NCBI RefSeq assembly: GCF_021531595.1
Contig: NZ_JADYUD010000001.1
Location: 124,001-188,000 of the forward strand
Length of the DNA stretch: 64,000 nt
Origin: Fusobacterium perfoetens
GTDB taxonomy: Bacteria > Fusobacteriota > Fusobacteriia > Fusobacteriales > Fusobacteriaceae
Direction of reading: 5' to 3'
This document shows positions 52,347-61,383 of this stretch, in pieces. Each line of letters starts with the position of its first letter. Position 1 is the stretch's first letter. The position numbers were made by a program, and so were the translations under genes. The notes beneath the pieces were generated by a model. It was not told the origin of the DNA. It ran no database searches and worked only from the letters and a program-made list of their open reading frames with translations.

Positions 52347-55300
52347 TTATATTTCTTTTACAATAGTTCCAGATATTCCTACTTTTGCAGGAGTAACCAT
52401 AAGTTTTCTTGTTACTCTATTTTTAATTTCCTCAACATGGGTAATAATTCCTACAGTCATTCCCTCTGCTCTTAAATTTTCCAGTACACTGAAAACTATT
52501 TCTAAAAGCTCTGAATCTAAAGTTCCAAATCCTTCATCTAAAAAGAAAAATTCAAGTTTTGATTTTCCTCTAAGCTGAATTTGATTTGCAAGAGCAAGAG
52601 CAAGACATAAAGAAACCATAAATGTTTCTCCCCCTGATAAAGATTGAGGTTTTCTTATTGCACTGTTAAAATTATCTATAATAGAGAAATCTGATTTCTC
52701 ATCAACATTTATTCTGTAGCGTCCATTTGTTATTTTTTGAAGAGTGTCAGATGCAATTCTAGTAATGCTTTGAAGTTTTCCGGCTGAAAGAAAGTCTAAG
52801 AATTTGCGTCCTTTTAAAAGTTCTACCATTTCTTTTGCAGGGTCAAGTTTTTTTTCTGTGTTTTCTTTTTCTTTTAAAATTTCTTCAGCTCTTTTTTTAT
52901 TAGCGTTGAAAATTTCAATACTTTTTGTAACTTCCCCTATTGCCTTAATGTTTAGCTCTAAGGACACATCTACTATTTTACCACATTCTGATAAATTTTC
53001 AAACTTTTCTTTTGAAAAACTTCTGTTTCCAAGTTGCTCTTTATAATCAAGAATCATATTTAATATAGAGATGCTGTTATTTTTATATTTCTCTATTTCA
53101 TCTTTCATTTCTTCTATTTTATTTATTGAATTTTCAATAATATTTATATATTGAAGGTCTGAAATTTTATTTTCTAAAAGTACATTATTTATCTCTTCAG
53201 AAAGTTTAAGATGTTCTGAAGCAATATTTTTATATGTTTCTTTTTTTTGTATAAGCTTAGTTTCAAAAATTTTAATTTTCTCTGTCCAAACAGTTATTTT
53301 TTCGTCGTATATTTCTTTTTTTCTCTTTCTTATTTCATTTAACTTTTTATCAGCAGCAGAAGATTTTTCACTGGCTATTTTTAAAGCTTCAAGATTTTTC
53401 TGAAGTTCTTCTAAAGAAAAAGGAGATATAGAAATAGATTCTAAGCTTTTTTTAAGTTCGTTTAAAGAAAGATTTTTAATAGAAACTTCACTTTCATTTT
53501 TTCCATAAGAAACTTCGTATTTACTTAAAATAGAACTTTTTTCTTTTAATTCTTTTTCAAAATAAGATACCTGTGACTTGTTTTTTTGATTTAATTTATT
53601 TAAATTTTCTTTTTTATCTTTCAGAATATTAATTTCATTTTTTATTTGGTTTATTGAAGAAATTTCAGCTGAAATATTTTTTAAATCAGTATTATAATTT
53701 TTAATTTTTTCTTCTGAAATTTCAAGGCTGCTTTTTAAAGTTCTTATGTTTTTTTGAATGTTTTCAAACTCTTCTTCATTAAAAGATATATTTTCTGTAA
53801 AAGAATTATGTCTGTGGTAAATCCCATTACAAACAGGGCATTTATCTCCTTCGTGAAGTTCTTTTTCAAGTTCATGTATAAAATAATTTTTTCTATCAGC
53901 AGTATAAGTTTTTTCAGCATTTTCAAGTTCATAAAGTTTTTCTTTTTTTTCAGCAATAGAGTTGTTTAAAAGTTTTATATCTGAAGTAATTTTTTCCCAT
54001 TCTTTTTTTCTTAATTCAAGATTTTTTAATATATTTTCTTTTTCAATAAGACTTTTTTCTATATTTATAATTTCATCTTGAGAAATTTCTTTTATTGATT
54101 CTTTTTCTGATTCTAATTTTTTTATAATAATTTTAAGTTCTTCTGTTTTATCTGAAATATTTTTTTTATCTTTATTTAAAATTTCTAGTTCAGAATTTAA
54201 AGTATTAATTTTTTCATTAAGTTCTTTTCTCCTCAAAGAATTTCTATATTCATCAGAAACTTTTAGTATCTCTTCTTGAGAAATATGATTTTCTTCTTTT
54301 TCTTTTTCAAGAATAGATTCCTCTTTTTCAAGATTAGAATACAGAATTTTTTCTTTTTCAAGCATCATTTTTCCTTGCTCAAATTTATTATTATCTTCAC
54401 TTATTTCATCATTAAGAATTTTTAGATTTTCTTCATAATCATTTTTTTTATGAATTTTTTCTATAACAGGGATAAATTTTTCAGCCATATTTTTTTTGAT
54501 TTCAAGATTTTTAATATATTCAGCTTGGTTATCAAGTTTATTTTTTTGTATATTTAATTCAGAAAGTTTTATTTCAAGTCTTTTAGTTTCTTCCATATCC
54601 TGAAGACTAGCTTTTATCGTTTTTTCTTCTTGTTTTAATTTAATATTCTCTTTTTTTAAGTTTTCAAGTTCTATAGTTTTATTTTTAAGTTCATCTTGAT
54701 TAAAACCTATGGCAGTTAGTTCAATATTTAAATTTTTTAATTTTGCTTCAAGCTCATATTTATGGGCATTTGCTTTTTTTGAGAGCATTTCTCCGTATTT
54801 TTCAAGATTAAAGATTCTTTCAAGCATATCTCTTTTTTCATTTCCACTTAATTTTAAAAATTGGCTGAAATTTCCTTGAGGAAGGACAACTGATCTTGTA
54901 AAATCTTCAAGTGTAAGTCCAAGAATATTTTCTTTAACTTCACGATATATATCTTTATAATTCTCTGCCAGTTTAATTTCTTGATTGTTATCTATTTTAA
55001 ATAAAATGGCAGTTTTTGTGACTTTTCCACTTTTTTTCCCTATCTTATAGTTTCTTTCAACTCTGTAAATATTTTCTCCCACTTTAAATTTAAAATTTAC
55101 TTTTGCTTGATCAGAATTTTTATTTATAGCTTCTGCATCAAAAAAATCTCTGTTTTCATTGTCTTTATTTGTTTTAAATCTTATTATATTTCCATAAAGT
55201 GCAAGAGTCATTCCATCAATTATTGTAGATTTTCCACTTCCAGTAGGTCCGAAAATCCCAAATAATCCGTCTCTTCCTATTTTTTCAAAATCTATTTCTT

Positions 55301-55352
55301 GTTTTTCCTGAAAACTTTGAAGTCCTTCTATGCTTAAAAATAAAGGTTTCAT
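52347..55352 (-). CDS. sbcC: SbcC, exonuclease ATPase subunit (Rad50-like)
   Basis: With SbcD it opens hairpins and trims double-strand breaks. The 1001-residue protein has an N-terminal Walker A (GPTGSGKST, about residues 35-43), two long coiled-coil arms, a zinc-hook CPVC in the middle (GDKCPVCNGIYH, about residues 484-495), and a C-terminal ABC signature SLSGGETFMVSLCLALAL with Walker B FFFLDEGFGTLD. The stop-start junction with sbcD is TAATG. Lys/Glu-rich coiled coil explains the low complexity. Confidence 0.96.
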   Translation of the reverse strand: MKPLFLSIEGLQSFQEKQEIDFEKIGRDGLFGIFGPTGSGKSTIIDGMTLALYGNIIRFKTNKDNENRDFFDAEAINKNSDQAKVNFKFKVGENIYRVERNYKIGKKSGKVTKTAILFKIDNNQEIKLAENYKDIYREVKENILGLTLEDFTRSVVLPQGNFSQFLKLSGNEKRDMLERIFNLEKYGEMLSKKANAHKYELEAKLKNLNIELTAIGFNQDELKNKTIELENLKKENIKLKQEEKTIKASLQDMEETKRLEIKLSELNIQKNKLDNQAEYIKNLEIKKNMAEKFIPVIEKIHKKNDYEENLKILNDEISEDNNKFEQGKMMLEKEKILYSNLEKEESILEKEKEENHISQEEILKVSDEYRNSLRRKELNEKINTLNSELEILNKDKKNISDKTEELKIIIKKLESEKESIKEISQDEIINIEKSLIEKENILKNLELRKKEWEKITSDIKLLNNSIAEKKEKLYELENAEKTYTADRKNYFIHELEKELHEGDKCPVCNGIYHRHNSFTENISFNEEEFENIQKNIRTLKSSLEISEEKIKNYNTDLKNISAEISSINQIKNEINILKDKKENLNKLNQKNKSQVSYFEKELKEKSSILSKYEVSYGKNESEVSIKNLSLNELKKSLESISISPFSLEELQKNLEALKIASEKSSAADKKLNEIRKRKKEIYDEKITVWTEKIKIFETKLIQKKETYKNIASEHLKLSEEINNVLLENKISDLQYINIIENSINKIEEMKDEIEKYKNNSISILNMILDYKEQLGNRSFSKEKFENLSECGKIVDVSLELNIKAIGEVTKSIEIFNANKKRAEEILKEKENTEKKLDPAKEMVELLKGRKFLDFLSAGKLQSITRIASDTLQKITNGRYRINVDEKSDFSIIDNFNSAIRKPQSLSGGETFMVSLCLALALANQIQLRGKSKLEFFFLDEGFGTLDSELLEIVFSVLENLRAEGMTVGIITHVEEIKNRVTRKLMVTPAKVGISGTIVKEI

Positions 55353-56587
55353 TATACTTCTTCTCCTTTAGTATTTTCTTCTTCTGTAATAAGTTTTTCA
55401 AAAAGATTAAGAATTTCTTTGCTTGGTTCTATTTCAGCATTATTCTTTGAAAATTTATAGTATTTTATAAATGCTTCTTCTATATTTTTTTCCATAGAGT
55501 CATCAAGAATTTCTTCTGATTCATAGGAGCTTCCTTTAAGTTTAAGATAAATATCTACAACATTTTTATTTTCCTTTATTTTTTTTACTTCTCCTGCCAC
55601 AAGAGTTTTATCAGATTCAATTTCAAGATAAATCCATTCGTTGCTTTTTGATTTTTGCTGAGACAACTCAATAGCCTCTTCAATACTTTTGCAAATATAT
55701 CTGTTTATCGGCTTATAATTAGTGATGTCAATTTCGTTAAATTTTAAATTTTCTCTTTCTACATCTGCAATTATTATTTTTTTGCTGTATCTATTTTCTG
55801 AAACACGGTATTCTATAGGAGAGCCACTGTAAAAAGCATTGTATTTTAAAAATTTCATAGGTTTATGAATGTGTCCAAGAGCGGTATAGTCGCTATTTGG
55901 TAAATCTGAAAGTTTCACTGTGTAAGCTCCTCCAAATTCAAGTCCATTTTCGCTTTCGTCAACCTCATTGTTTGATACAAAAATATGTCCCAAAGCAATA
56001 TATGGAATTTTTTTGTTCCAATTTTTTTCTTTAAATTTATAAATATATTTTATTTTTTCACTGTATGTCATAGAAGTAATATCAATTTCTTCATTATTGT
56101 TTTCTGAAAAGTTTTTTACTATAGTTTCAGCTTCAATTTCACTTATGTAAGGAAGAAAAGAAATAAAAGCTTTTTTCCCATTTGTTTCAATTTCAAAACT
56201 TCCCTCATAAGAATTTGAAATAATGGCAGTTCCATATTGTCCCTGATCTAAAATTTCAGATGGAGACTCAAGAATTATAACCCCATAATCTCTTTCAATA
56301 TTTCTTGTAACAGTAAGTCTTTTTCCACTGTCGTGATTTCCTGCTATAAAAATAGCAGTACATTTGTTTAAATTTCCAAGTTTTTTAATGAAGTCATAGT
56401 AAAGTCTTTCAGCTTCAATTGGAGGATTTGGACTGTCGTAAATATCTCCTGCTGTTATAAGCAGATCAATATTATTATTTTCTATTATATTTAATAAGTC
56501 AGAAAGAAATTTTCTTTGTTCGTCAATTCTTTCATAACCATCAAGTTTTTTTCCAAGATGCCAGTCTGATGTATGAAGTATTTTCAT
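55352..56587 (-). CDS. sbcD: SbcD, exonuclease nuclease subunit (Mre11-like)
   Basis: The metallophosphatase nuclease subunit of SbcCD. The 411-residue product has all Mre11/SbcD phosphoesterase motifs: SDWHLGK (residues 7-13), AGDIYDSPNPP (about 46-56), FIAGNHDSGKR (about 84-94), and LGHIHKP (about 230-236). A C-terminal domain (about residues 270-411) is involved in SbcC binding. It is upstream of sbcC with a one-base overlap. It is transcribed away from the TPP riboswitch region. Confidence 0.95.
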   Translation of the reverse strand: MKILHTSDWHLGKKLDGYERIDEQRKFLSDLLNIIENNNIDLLITAGDIYDSPNPPIEAERLYYDFIKKLGNLNKCTAIFIAGNHDSGKRLTVTRNIERDYGVIILESPSEILDQGQYGTAIISNSYEGSFEIETNGKKAFISFLPYISEIEAETIVKNFSENNNEEIDITSMTYSEKIKYIYKFKEKNWNKKIPYIALGHIFVSNNEVDESENGLEFGGAYTVKLSDLPNSDYTALGHIHKPMKFLKYNAFYSGSPIEYRVSENRYSKKIIIADVERENLKFNEIDITNYKPINRYICKSIEEAIELSQQKSKSNEWIYLEIESDKTLVAGEVKKIKENKNVVDIYLKLKGSSYESEEILDDSMEKNIEEAFIKYYKFSKNNAEIEPSKEILNLFEKLITEEENTKGEEV

Positions 56588-56673
56588 ATTATATTCTCCT
56601 AAAAAATTATTGATAATATTATTATATCATGTTTTTTTACCCTTAAACAGTTGCGAATTTTTAATAAACACTA

Positions 56674-56702
56674 TTGCTTATAAAAATTATTTATGCTATA
56701 TT
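56674..56702 (+). promoter_or_regulatory. Promoter upstream of the TPP riboswitch
   Basis: TTGCTT (56674-56679), 17 bp, TATATT (56697-56702); the start would be near 56709, about 17 bases before the aptamer. Confidence 0.5.
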
Positions 56703-56725
56703 TATATTACAAATGTATATTGTTT

Positions 56726-56801
56726 GGCTGCTAGGGGAGCTTTTTGCTGAGATTTTACCCTTAGAACCTGCTTCTGGATAATACCAGCGAAGGGAAGTGG
56801 C
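56726..56801 (+). promoter_or_regulatory. TPP (thiamine pyrophosphate) riboswitch aptamer
   Basis: GGGGAGC...GCTGAGATT...ACCC and GAACCTG...CAGCGAAGGGAAGTGG are the invariant THI-box elements (CTGAGA in the pyrimidine-sensing arm and the GAACCTG...GCGAAGGGA arm). It is upstream of tenA and transporter genes, which fits thiamine control. Confidence 0.95.
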
Positions 56802-56820
56802 AAAAAGTTGTTTTTTTTAT

Positions 56821-56852
56821 GTCATTTTCGTTTTAGAAAATGACTTTTTTTT
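56821..56852 (+). terminator. Expression-platform terminator of the TPP riboswitch
   Basis: GTCATTTTC (56821-56829) pairs with GAAAATGAC (56836-56844), followed by eight T. A bound TPP would be expected to favour this terminator and stop transcription of the salvage genes. Confidence 0.88.
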
Positions 56853-56861
56853 ATTCTTGAA

Positions 56862-56883
56862 ATAATTGTATTAATACAATTAT
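56862..56883. promoter_or_regulatory. 22-bp perfect palindrome upstream of a second promoter
   Basis: ATAATTGTATT is followed by its exact reverse complement, with no spacer. It lies between the riboswitch terminator and a second promoter-like pair at 56896-56923 (TTGAAA, 16 bp, TATACT), so it could be an operator for a protein regulator. It may also be chance in AT-rich DNA. Confidence 0.4.
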
Positions 56884-56895
56884 CTTTTAAAAGCT

Positions 56896-56923
56896 TTGAA
56901 AATTTTCTACAGGATAGTATACT
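56896..56923 (+). promoter_or_regulatory. Possible second promoter of the thi operon
   Basis: TTGAAA (56896-56901), 16 bp, TATACT (56918-56923), located after the riboswitch terminator. It would allow tenA and the transporter to be transcribed independently of the riboswitch. Confidence 0.45.
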
Positions 56924-57005
56924 TATATTGTGGAAAGGCAAAAATAAAAGCTTAAAGATAAACTGTATGATATGATTTTTCTAAGATACTTAAGGAGGAA
57001 TTTAT

Positions 57006-57659
57006 ATGTTTACAGATGAACTTTACGAAAGTGTAAAGGATCTTTGGACAAGTTTTTATTCTCATCCATTTGTAGATGGTATAGGAAGTGGAAAACTTGA
57101 CAAAGAAAAATTTAAGTTTTACATGATTCAAGACTATCTTTATCTGCTTGATTATGCTAAGGTTTATTCTCTTGGTGTTGTAAAAAGTACAGATGAAGAA
57201 ACAATGGCAAAATTTTCAAGCCTTGCTGATGGGATCTTAAATACTGAGATGTCTATTCACAGAAATTATATGAAAAAACTGGGAATAACAAATGAAGAAA
57301 TAGAAAATACAAAGATGTCTCTTCATAATGCTTCATACACTCATTATATGCTTGCAGTTTCTTATGCAGGTGGAGTTCCTGAAATTGCAGTTTCTTTACT
57401 TTCATGTTTATGGAGCTATGAGTTTATAGGAAAACATCTTTACAACAAATATGGAATACAAGACAATTTCTATGCTGACTGGATTAAAGGATACATTTCT
57501 GAAGAGTATCATGAAATGAATGAATGGCTTCTAGAACTTGTAAACAAATATTCAGAAAATCTTTCAAAAAGAGAGAAAGAAAAACTTACAGAAATTTTTG
57601 TAAATACAAGCAGATATGAGGGATTGTTCTGGGATATGGCTTATAAAGGAGAAATGTAG
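57006..57659 (+). CDS. tenA: TenA thiaminase II (aminopyrimidine aminohydrolase)
   Basis: Hydrolyses aminopyrimidines from degraded thiamine to HMP for reuse. The 217-residue product has the TenA pattern: QDYLYLLDYAKVYSLG (about residues 42-57, with Asp43), the catalytic Cys134 in LLSCLWSYEFIGKHL, and the SRYEGLFWDMAYKGE C-terminus with the conserved Glu. AAGGAGG precedes the ATG. It is the first gene after the TPP riboswitch, followed without gap by the transporter genes, which fits salvage of external thiamine breakdown products. Confidence 0.92.
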   Translation: MFTDELYESVKDLWTSFYSHPFVDGIGSGKLDKEKFKFYMIQDYLYLLDYAKVYSLGVVKSTDEETMAKFSSLADGILNTEMSIHRNYMKKLGITNEEIENTKMSLHNASYTHYMLAVSYAGGVPEIAVSLLSCLWSYEFIGKHLYNKYGIQDNFYADWIKGYISEEYHEMNEWLLELVNKYSENLSKREKEKLTEIFVNTSRYEGLFWDMAYKGEM

Positions 57660-58367
57660 ATGAAAGTTTTGGAACTGGAAGATATTTCTTTTTCATATGA
57701 TGGAGGAATTCCTCTTTTAAAAGATATATCTTTCTCATTGGAAAAAAATGAATTTCTGTCAATAGTCGGAAGCAGCGGCTGTGGGAAATCAACTATTATA
57801 AAACTTATAGCAGGAATAGAGAAGGCTGACAAAGGAATAATCAAAGGACTTTCAACAGGATATATGCCTCAAAGAGACCTGCTTCTTCCATGGAGAACAG
57901 TTCTTGAAAATATTATGCTTCCTGTTGAACTTAATAAAAAAAACAGAGAAGAAGGGAAAAAGAAAGCAGTAACTTACTTAAAAAAACTTCATCTTGATGA
58001 ATATCAGGATAAGCTTCCTCAGGAACTTTCAGGGGGAATGAGACAGAGAGTTTCTTTTTTAAGAACTCTTCTTACAGAAGCTGATATTCTTCTTCTTGAT
58101 GAACCTTTCAGTGCTCTTGATGCAATAACAAAAGAGTATCTTCAAAAATGGCTTCTTGATACTCTTAAAGAGTTTGACAAAAGTATAATATTTATAACAC
58201 ATGATATAAATGAAGCTCTCTTCCTTTCAGATAGGATTCTTGTCTGCAAAGATAAACCTCTTGATTCTTTTGCTGAATTTGTAGTTCCAAAAGATAAAGA
58301 AAATAATGTTGAAAAAATAGCAGAAATGAAAAAAGAGATTTTACATATTATAAGAGGTGACAACTAA
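57660..58367 (+). CDS. thiZ: ABC transporter ATP-binding protein, thiamine-pyrimidine type (ThiZ)
   Basis: The ATPase of an importer of the nitrate/taurine/pyrimidine class. The 235-residue subunit has Walker A GSSGCGKST, signature LSGGMRQR, Walker B LLLDEPFSALD and the H-loop ITHD. The ATG follows the tenA stop with zero spacing (TAGATG), and it overlaps the permease gene by one base. Sulfonate or nitrate could also be substrates of this class; riboswitch and tenA context favour the HMP-precursor system. Confidence 0.85.
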   Translation: MKVLELEDISFSYDGGIPLLKDISFSLEKNEFLSIVGSSGCGKSTIIKLIAGIEKADKGIIKGLSTGYMPQRDLLLPWRTVLENIMLPVELNKKNREEGKKKAVTYLKKLHLDEYQDKLPQELSGGMRQRVSFLRTLLTEADILLLDEPFSALDAITKEYLQKWLLDTLKEFDKSIIFITHDINEALFLSDRILVCKDKPLDSFAEFVVPKDKENNVEKIAEMKKEILHIIRGDN

Positions 58368-59107
58368 TGAAGAGACCTTCCCCAGCTTTAATGTCAACAA
58401 TTATATTTTTTCTGATTTGGGAAATCGGAGCAAGATATTTAGGAATGCTTTTTATACTTCCATGGCCTACAGCTATTTTGAAAAAGATATGGGATTTAAG
58501 AGTACCTCTTTTTAAATATCATCTTCCAGCTACACTGGAAATAGCAGTAATTTCAATCCTTCTTTCTTTAATATTGGGAGCTTTTCTTGCAATTATTATG
58601 GACAGAAGCCAATATATAGAAGAATGTATTTATCCTATTATAGTAACAACACAGACTATACCAATAACAGCACTTGCACCTATATTTATTTTGTGGTTTG
58701 GATATACAATATGGAGTAAAATTTTAGTTTCAGTTATAATAGCTTTTTTCCCTGTGACAATAACTCTTCACGACGGATTAAAGGCTACAAAGCAGGATTA
58801 CATAGAACTTTTTAAAAGTATGAATGCTTCAGACTGGGATATTTTTATGAAATTAAAAGTACCTTCAAGCATACCTTATTTTTTCTCTTCTTTAAAAATA
58901 GCAATTCCTCTTGTACTTATAGGAGCAGCTATAGGAGAATGGCTTGGAGCAAATGCAGGGCTTGGATATTTCAGCAAAAGAATGATGACACAGCTTGACG
59001 GAGCAGGTGTATTTGCACCTATAGTTCTTATCTCTGTTATTGCCATTATTTTTGTACAGCTGATTACTATCATAGAAAAGAAAATACTTGTGTGGAGGAA
59101 GGATTAA
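58367..59107 (+). CDS. thiX: ABC transporter permease, thiamine-pyrimidine type (ThiX)
   Basis: The membrane subunit of the importer: 246 residues, about six helices, and the EAA loop (ELFKSMNASDWDIFMKLKVP, about residues 146-165). The TQTIPITALAPIFILWFG segment (about residues 92-109) is typical of the SsuC/ThiX permease group. The start overlaps thiZ by one base (TAATG). The next gene encodes the binding protein. Assignment is by context and class. Confidence 0.85.
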   Translation: MKRPSPALMSTIIFFLIWEIGARYLGMLFILPWPTAILKKIWDLRVPLFKYHLPATLEIAVISILLSLILGAFLAIIMDRSQYIEECIYPIIVTTQTIPITALAPIFILWFGYTIWSKILVSVIIAFFPVTITLHDGLKATKQDYIELFKSMNASDWDIFMKLKVPSSIPYFFSSLKIAIPLVLIGAAIGEWLGANAGLGYFSKRMMTQLDGAGVFAPIVLISVIAIIFVQLITIIEKKILVWRKD

Positions 59108-59109
59108 TT

Positions 59110-60132
59110 ATGGAAAGACTTATGAGATTGAAAGTTCTGTTTGTATCACTTTTAGCTTTTGTTTTCTTAGTAGGATGTACATCTGAAAAAGAGCCAGTAA
59201 AAGAAGAGAAACCTCTTGAGACTGTAGATGTTGTTCTTGATTGGTATCCAAATGCTCTTTACAGTTTTATTTATGTTGCTATGGAAAAAGGATATTTTGA
59301 AGAAGAAGGAATAAAAGTAAATATACATTTTCCTGCAAATGCTTCAGATCCATTAGCTCTTACAGCAGCTAAAAAAGCTGACATAGGATTTTATTTCCTT
59401 CATCATCTTGTAATGGCAAGAGCAAATGAGAATATTCCTGTAAAAGCAATAGGGGTTGTAGTAAAAAAACCACTTACAGTTGTTATGTCTCTTAAAGAAA
59501 ACAATATTACAAGACCAAAAGATTTAGAAGGAAAACTTGTAGGATATTCAGGAGGACCTTTAACAGAAGGGACTTTGGATACAATGGTTTTAAAAGATGG
59601 AGGAGATCCTTCTAAAGTTGAAGTTTTAGATATAGGATTTGAACTTCTTACTGGAATGATAACTAAAAAGGTTGATGCAACAATAGGAGGACTTATCAAT
59701 CACGAAGTCCCTGTAATGCTTGAAAAAGGATTTGAAATTAATTATTTCTATCCAAGTGAGTATGGAGTTCCTGATTATTATGAAAATCTTCTTGTTGCCA
59801 ATGATGAGCTTATAGAAGAAAGAAAAGATGTTTATACAAAATTTTTAAAAGCCTGTGCAAGAGGAGCAGAGGATATGAAAAACAATCCTGAAGAATCTCT
59901 TGATATACTTCTTTCAAAACAGGCAGCAGAACAGTTCCCTTTAAGCAGAAGTGTAGAAAAACAAAGTACAGATATACTTTTATCTTTTATGTTTAACGGA
60001 GACACTCCTTTCTTGTATCAAGAGAAGGAAGTGTGGGAAAAAAATATAGACTGGCTTTATGACCAGAAAATTATAAAAAGAAAAATAGATGCAGAGGAGA
60101 TGTTTGTAAATCTTTTGCCTCTTAATGAGTGA
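59110..60132 (+). CDS. thiY: Pyrimidine-precursor-binding lipoprotein, first copy (ThiY-like)
   Basis: From ATG 59110 (MERLMRLK, GGAGG nine bases upstream) it has 340 residues. A signal peptide ends in the lipobox FLVGC (Cys about 23), so it is a lipid-anchored binding protein. The mature part has VDVVLDWYPNAL, EKGYFEEEGIKVNIHFPAN (about residues 62-80), KKADIGFYFLHH, and SEYGVPDYYENLL, which match the NMT1/THI5-like family that binds formyl-aminopyrimidine. It would feed ThiXZ. A second paralogue follows, with long identical blocks. Confidence 0.87.
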   Translation: MERLMRLKVLFVSLLAFVFLVGCTSEKEPVKEEKPLETVDVVLDWYPNALYSFIYVAMEKGYFEEEGIKVNIHFPANASDPLALTAAKKADIGFYFLHHLVMARANENIPVKAIGVVVKKPLTVVMSLKENNITRPKDLEGKLVGYSGGPLTEGTLDTMVLKDGGDPSKVEVLDIGFELLTGMITKKVDATIGGLINHEVPVMLEKGFEINYFYPSEYGVPDYYENLLVANDELIEERKDVYTKFLKACARGAEDMKNNPEESLDILLSKQAAEQFPLSRSVEKQSTDILLSFMFNGDTPFLYQEKEVWEKNIDWLYDQKIIKRKIDAEEMFVNLLPLNE

Positions 60133-60155
60133 GAAAACGGAGGAAATAATAAAAA

Positions 60156-61163
60156 ATGACTTTTAAAAAAATAAAATATGCAGTGCTTATGCTTTTAATG
60201 TTAATCATTGTAGGTTGTGGTGGAACAAAAGAAAAAGCTGAGAAAAAACTTGATACAGTAGATGTTGTTCTTGACTGGTATCCAAATGCAATTCATTGTT
60301 TCTTATATAATGCTATTGAAAAAGGATATTTTGAAGAAGAGGGAATAAAAGTAAATATACATTTTCCATCAAATGCTTCAGATCCAATGGCTCTTCCAGC
60401 AGCTAAAAAAGCTGATATAGGTATATATTATCTTCATCATCTTGTAATGGCAAGAGCAAATGAAAATATTCCTATAACTTCAATAGGAGCTATTACTCAG
60501 AAACCTTTAAATGTTATTATTGCTCTTAAAGAAAATAATATTAAAAGAGCTAAAGATTTAGAAAGAAAAACTATAGGATATTCTGGTGGACCTCTTAGTG
60601 AAGAAAGTTTAAAAGCTATGGTTGAATATGACGGAGGAGATGCATCTAAAGTAAAAGTAATAGATGTAGGATTTGAACTTCTTACTTCAATGATAACTAA
60701 ACAGGTTGATGCAACAATAGGAGGACTTGTAAATCACGAAGTTCCTGTTATGGAAGAGAAAGGACTTCCTGTAGATTATTTTTATTGTACAGAATATGGA
60801 ATGCCTAACTACTATGAAGAACTTTTTGTTGCTAATGATGATTTAATAAAAGAAAGAAAAGATGTATATGTAAGATTTTTAAAAGCAGCTAATAAAGGAT
60901 TTAATGATATGATGAATAATCCTGAAGAATCTTTAGATATCCTTCTTGCAAAACAAGAAGCAGATCAGTTCCCTTTAAGTAGAAATGTTGAAACACAAAG
61001 TATAAATATTCTTCTTCCTATAATGAAAGAAGAGGGAGTACCATTCTTACATCAAGATGCAGAAGTGTGGCAAGAAAATATAAATTGGTTATACGATCAT
61101 AAAATTATAGATAAAAAAGTAGATGCTAATGAGATGTTTATAAATCTTTATGAAGAAAAATAA
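60156..61163 (+). CDS. Pyrimidine-precursor-binding lipoprotein, second copy (ThiY-like)
   Basis: A 335-residue paralogue of the gene directly upstream (23 bp away), sharing blocks such as TVDVVLDWYPNA, EKGYFEEEGIKVNIHFP and VMARANENIP. The signal peptide ends in LIIVGC (Cys about 21). Residues around the ligand differ: FYFLHHLV versus IYYLHHLV, PTxx versus GLPVDYFYC near residue 205, and the C-terminal part. This suggests a different ligand preference. It has its own GGAGGA site and a terminator after it, and ends the operon. Confidence 0.85.
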   Translation: MTFKKIKYAVLMLLMLIIVGCGGTKEKAEKKLDTVDVVLDWYPNAIHCFLYNAIEKGYFEEEGIKVNIHFPSNASDPMALPAAKKADIGIYYLHHLVMARANENIPITSIGAITQKPLNVIIALKENNIKRAKDLERKTIGYSGGPLSEESLKAMVEYDGGDASKVKVIDVGFELLTSMITKQVDATIGGLVNHEVPVMEEKGLPVDYFYCTEYGMPNYYEELFVANDDLIKERKDVYVRFLKAANKGFNDMMNNPEESLDILLAKQEADQFPLSRNVETQSINILLPIMKEEGVPFLHQDAEVWQENINWLYDHKIIDKKVDANEMFINLYEEK

Positions 61164-61188
61164 AAAATAATTTTTAAGTAAAAATGAG

Positions 61189-61230
61189 CAGGAAATAATT
61201 CTTTAAAAAAGTATTGTTTCCTGTTTTTTT
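61189..61230 (+). terminator. Terminator of the thi operon
   Basis: CAGGAAA (61189-61195) pairs with TTTCCTG, then seven T. The loop is A/T-rich. Confidence 0.78.
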
Positions 61231-61383
61231 ATTTTTATATATTTTTCAGAAATAATACAAAATCACGAAAATATCCTTTTGGGAATGAAAATAGTTAGGC
61301 AGTTTACTATTTTTTTGGTAAAATATGAAGATGAATATTAAATATTTATTTTACATTTTGGAGAGAACGGAGGAAATAAAATA

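Noticed and set aside
57660-61163. Nitrate, sulfonate or taurine transporter
   Set aside because: The class is shared, but the TPP riboswitch, tenA and THI5-like binding proteins point to thiamine-precursor uptake.
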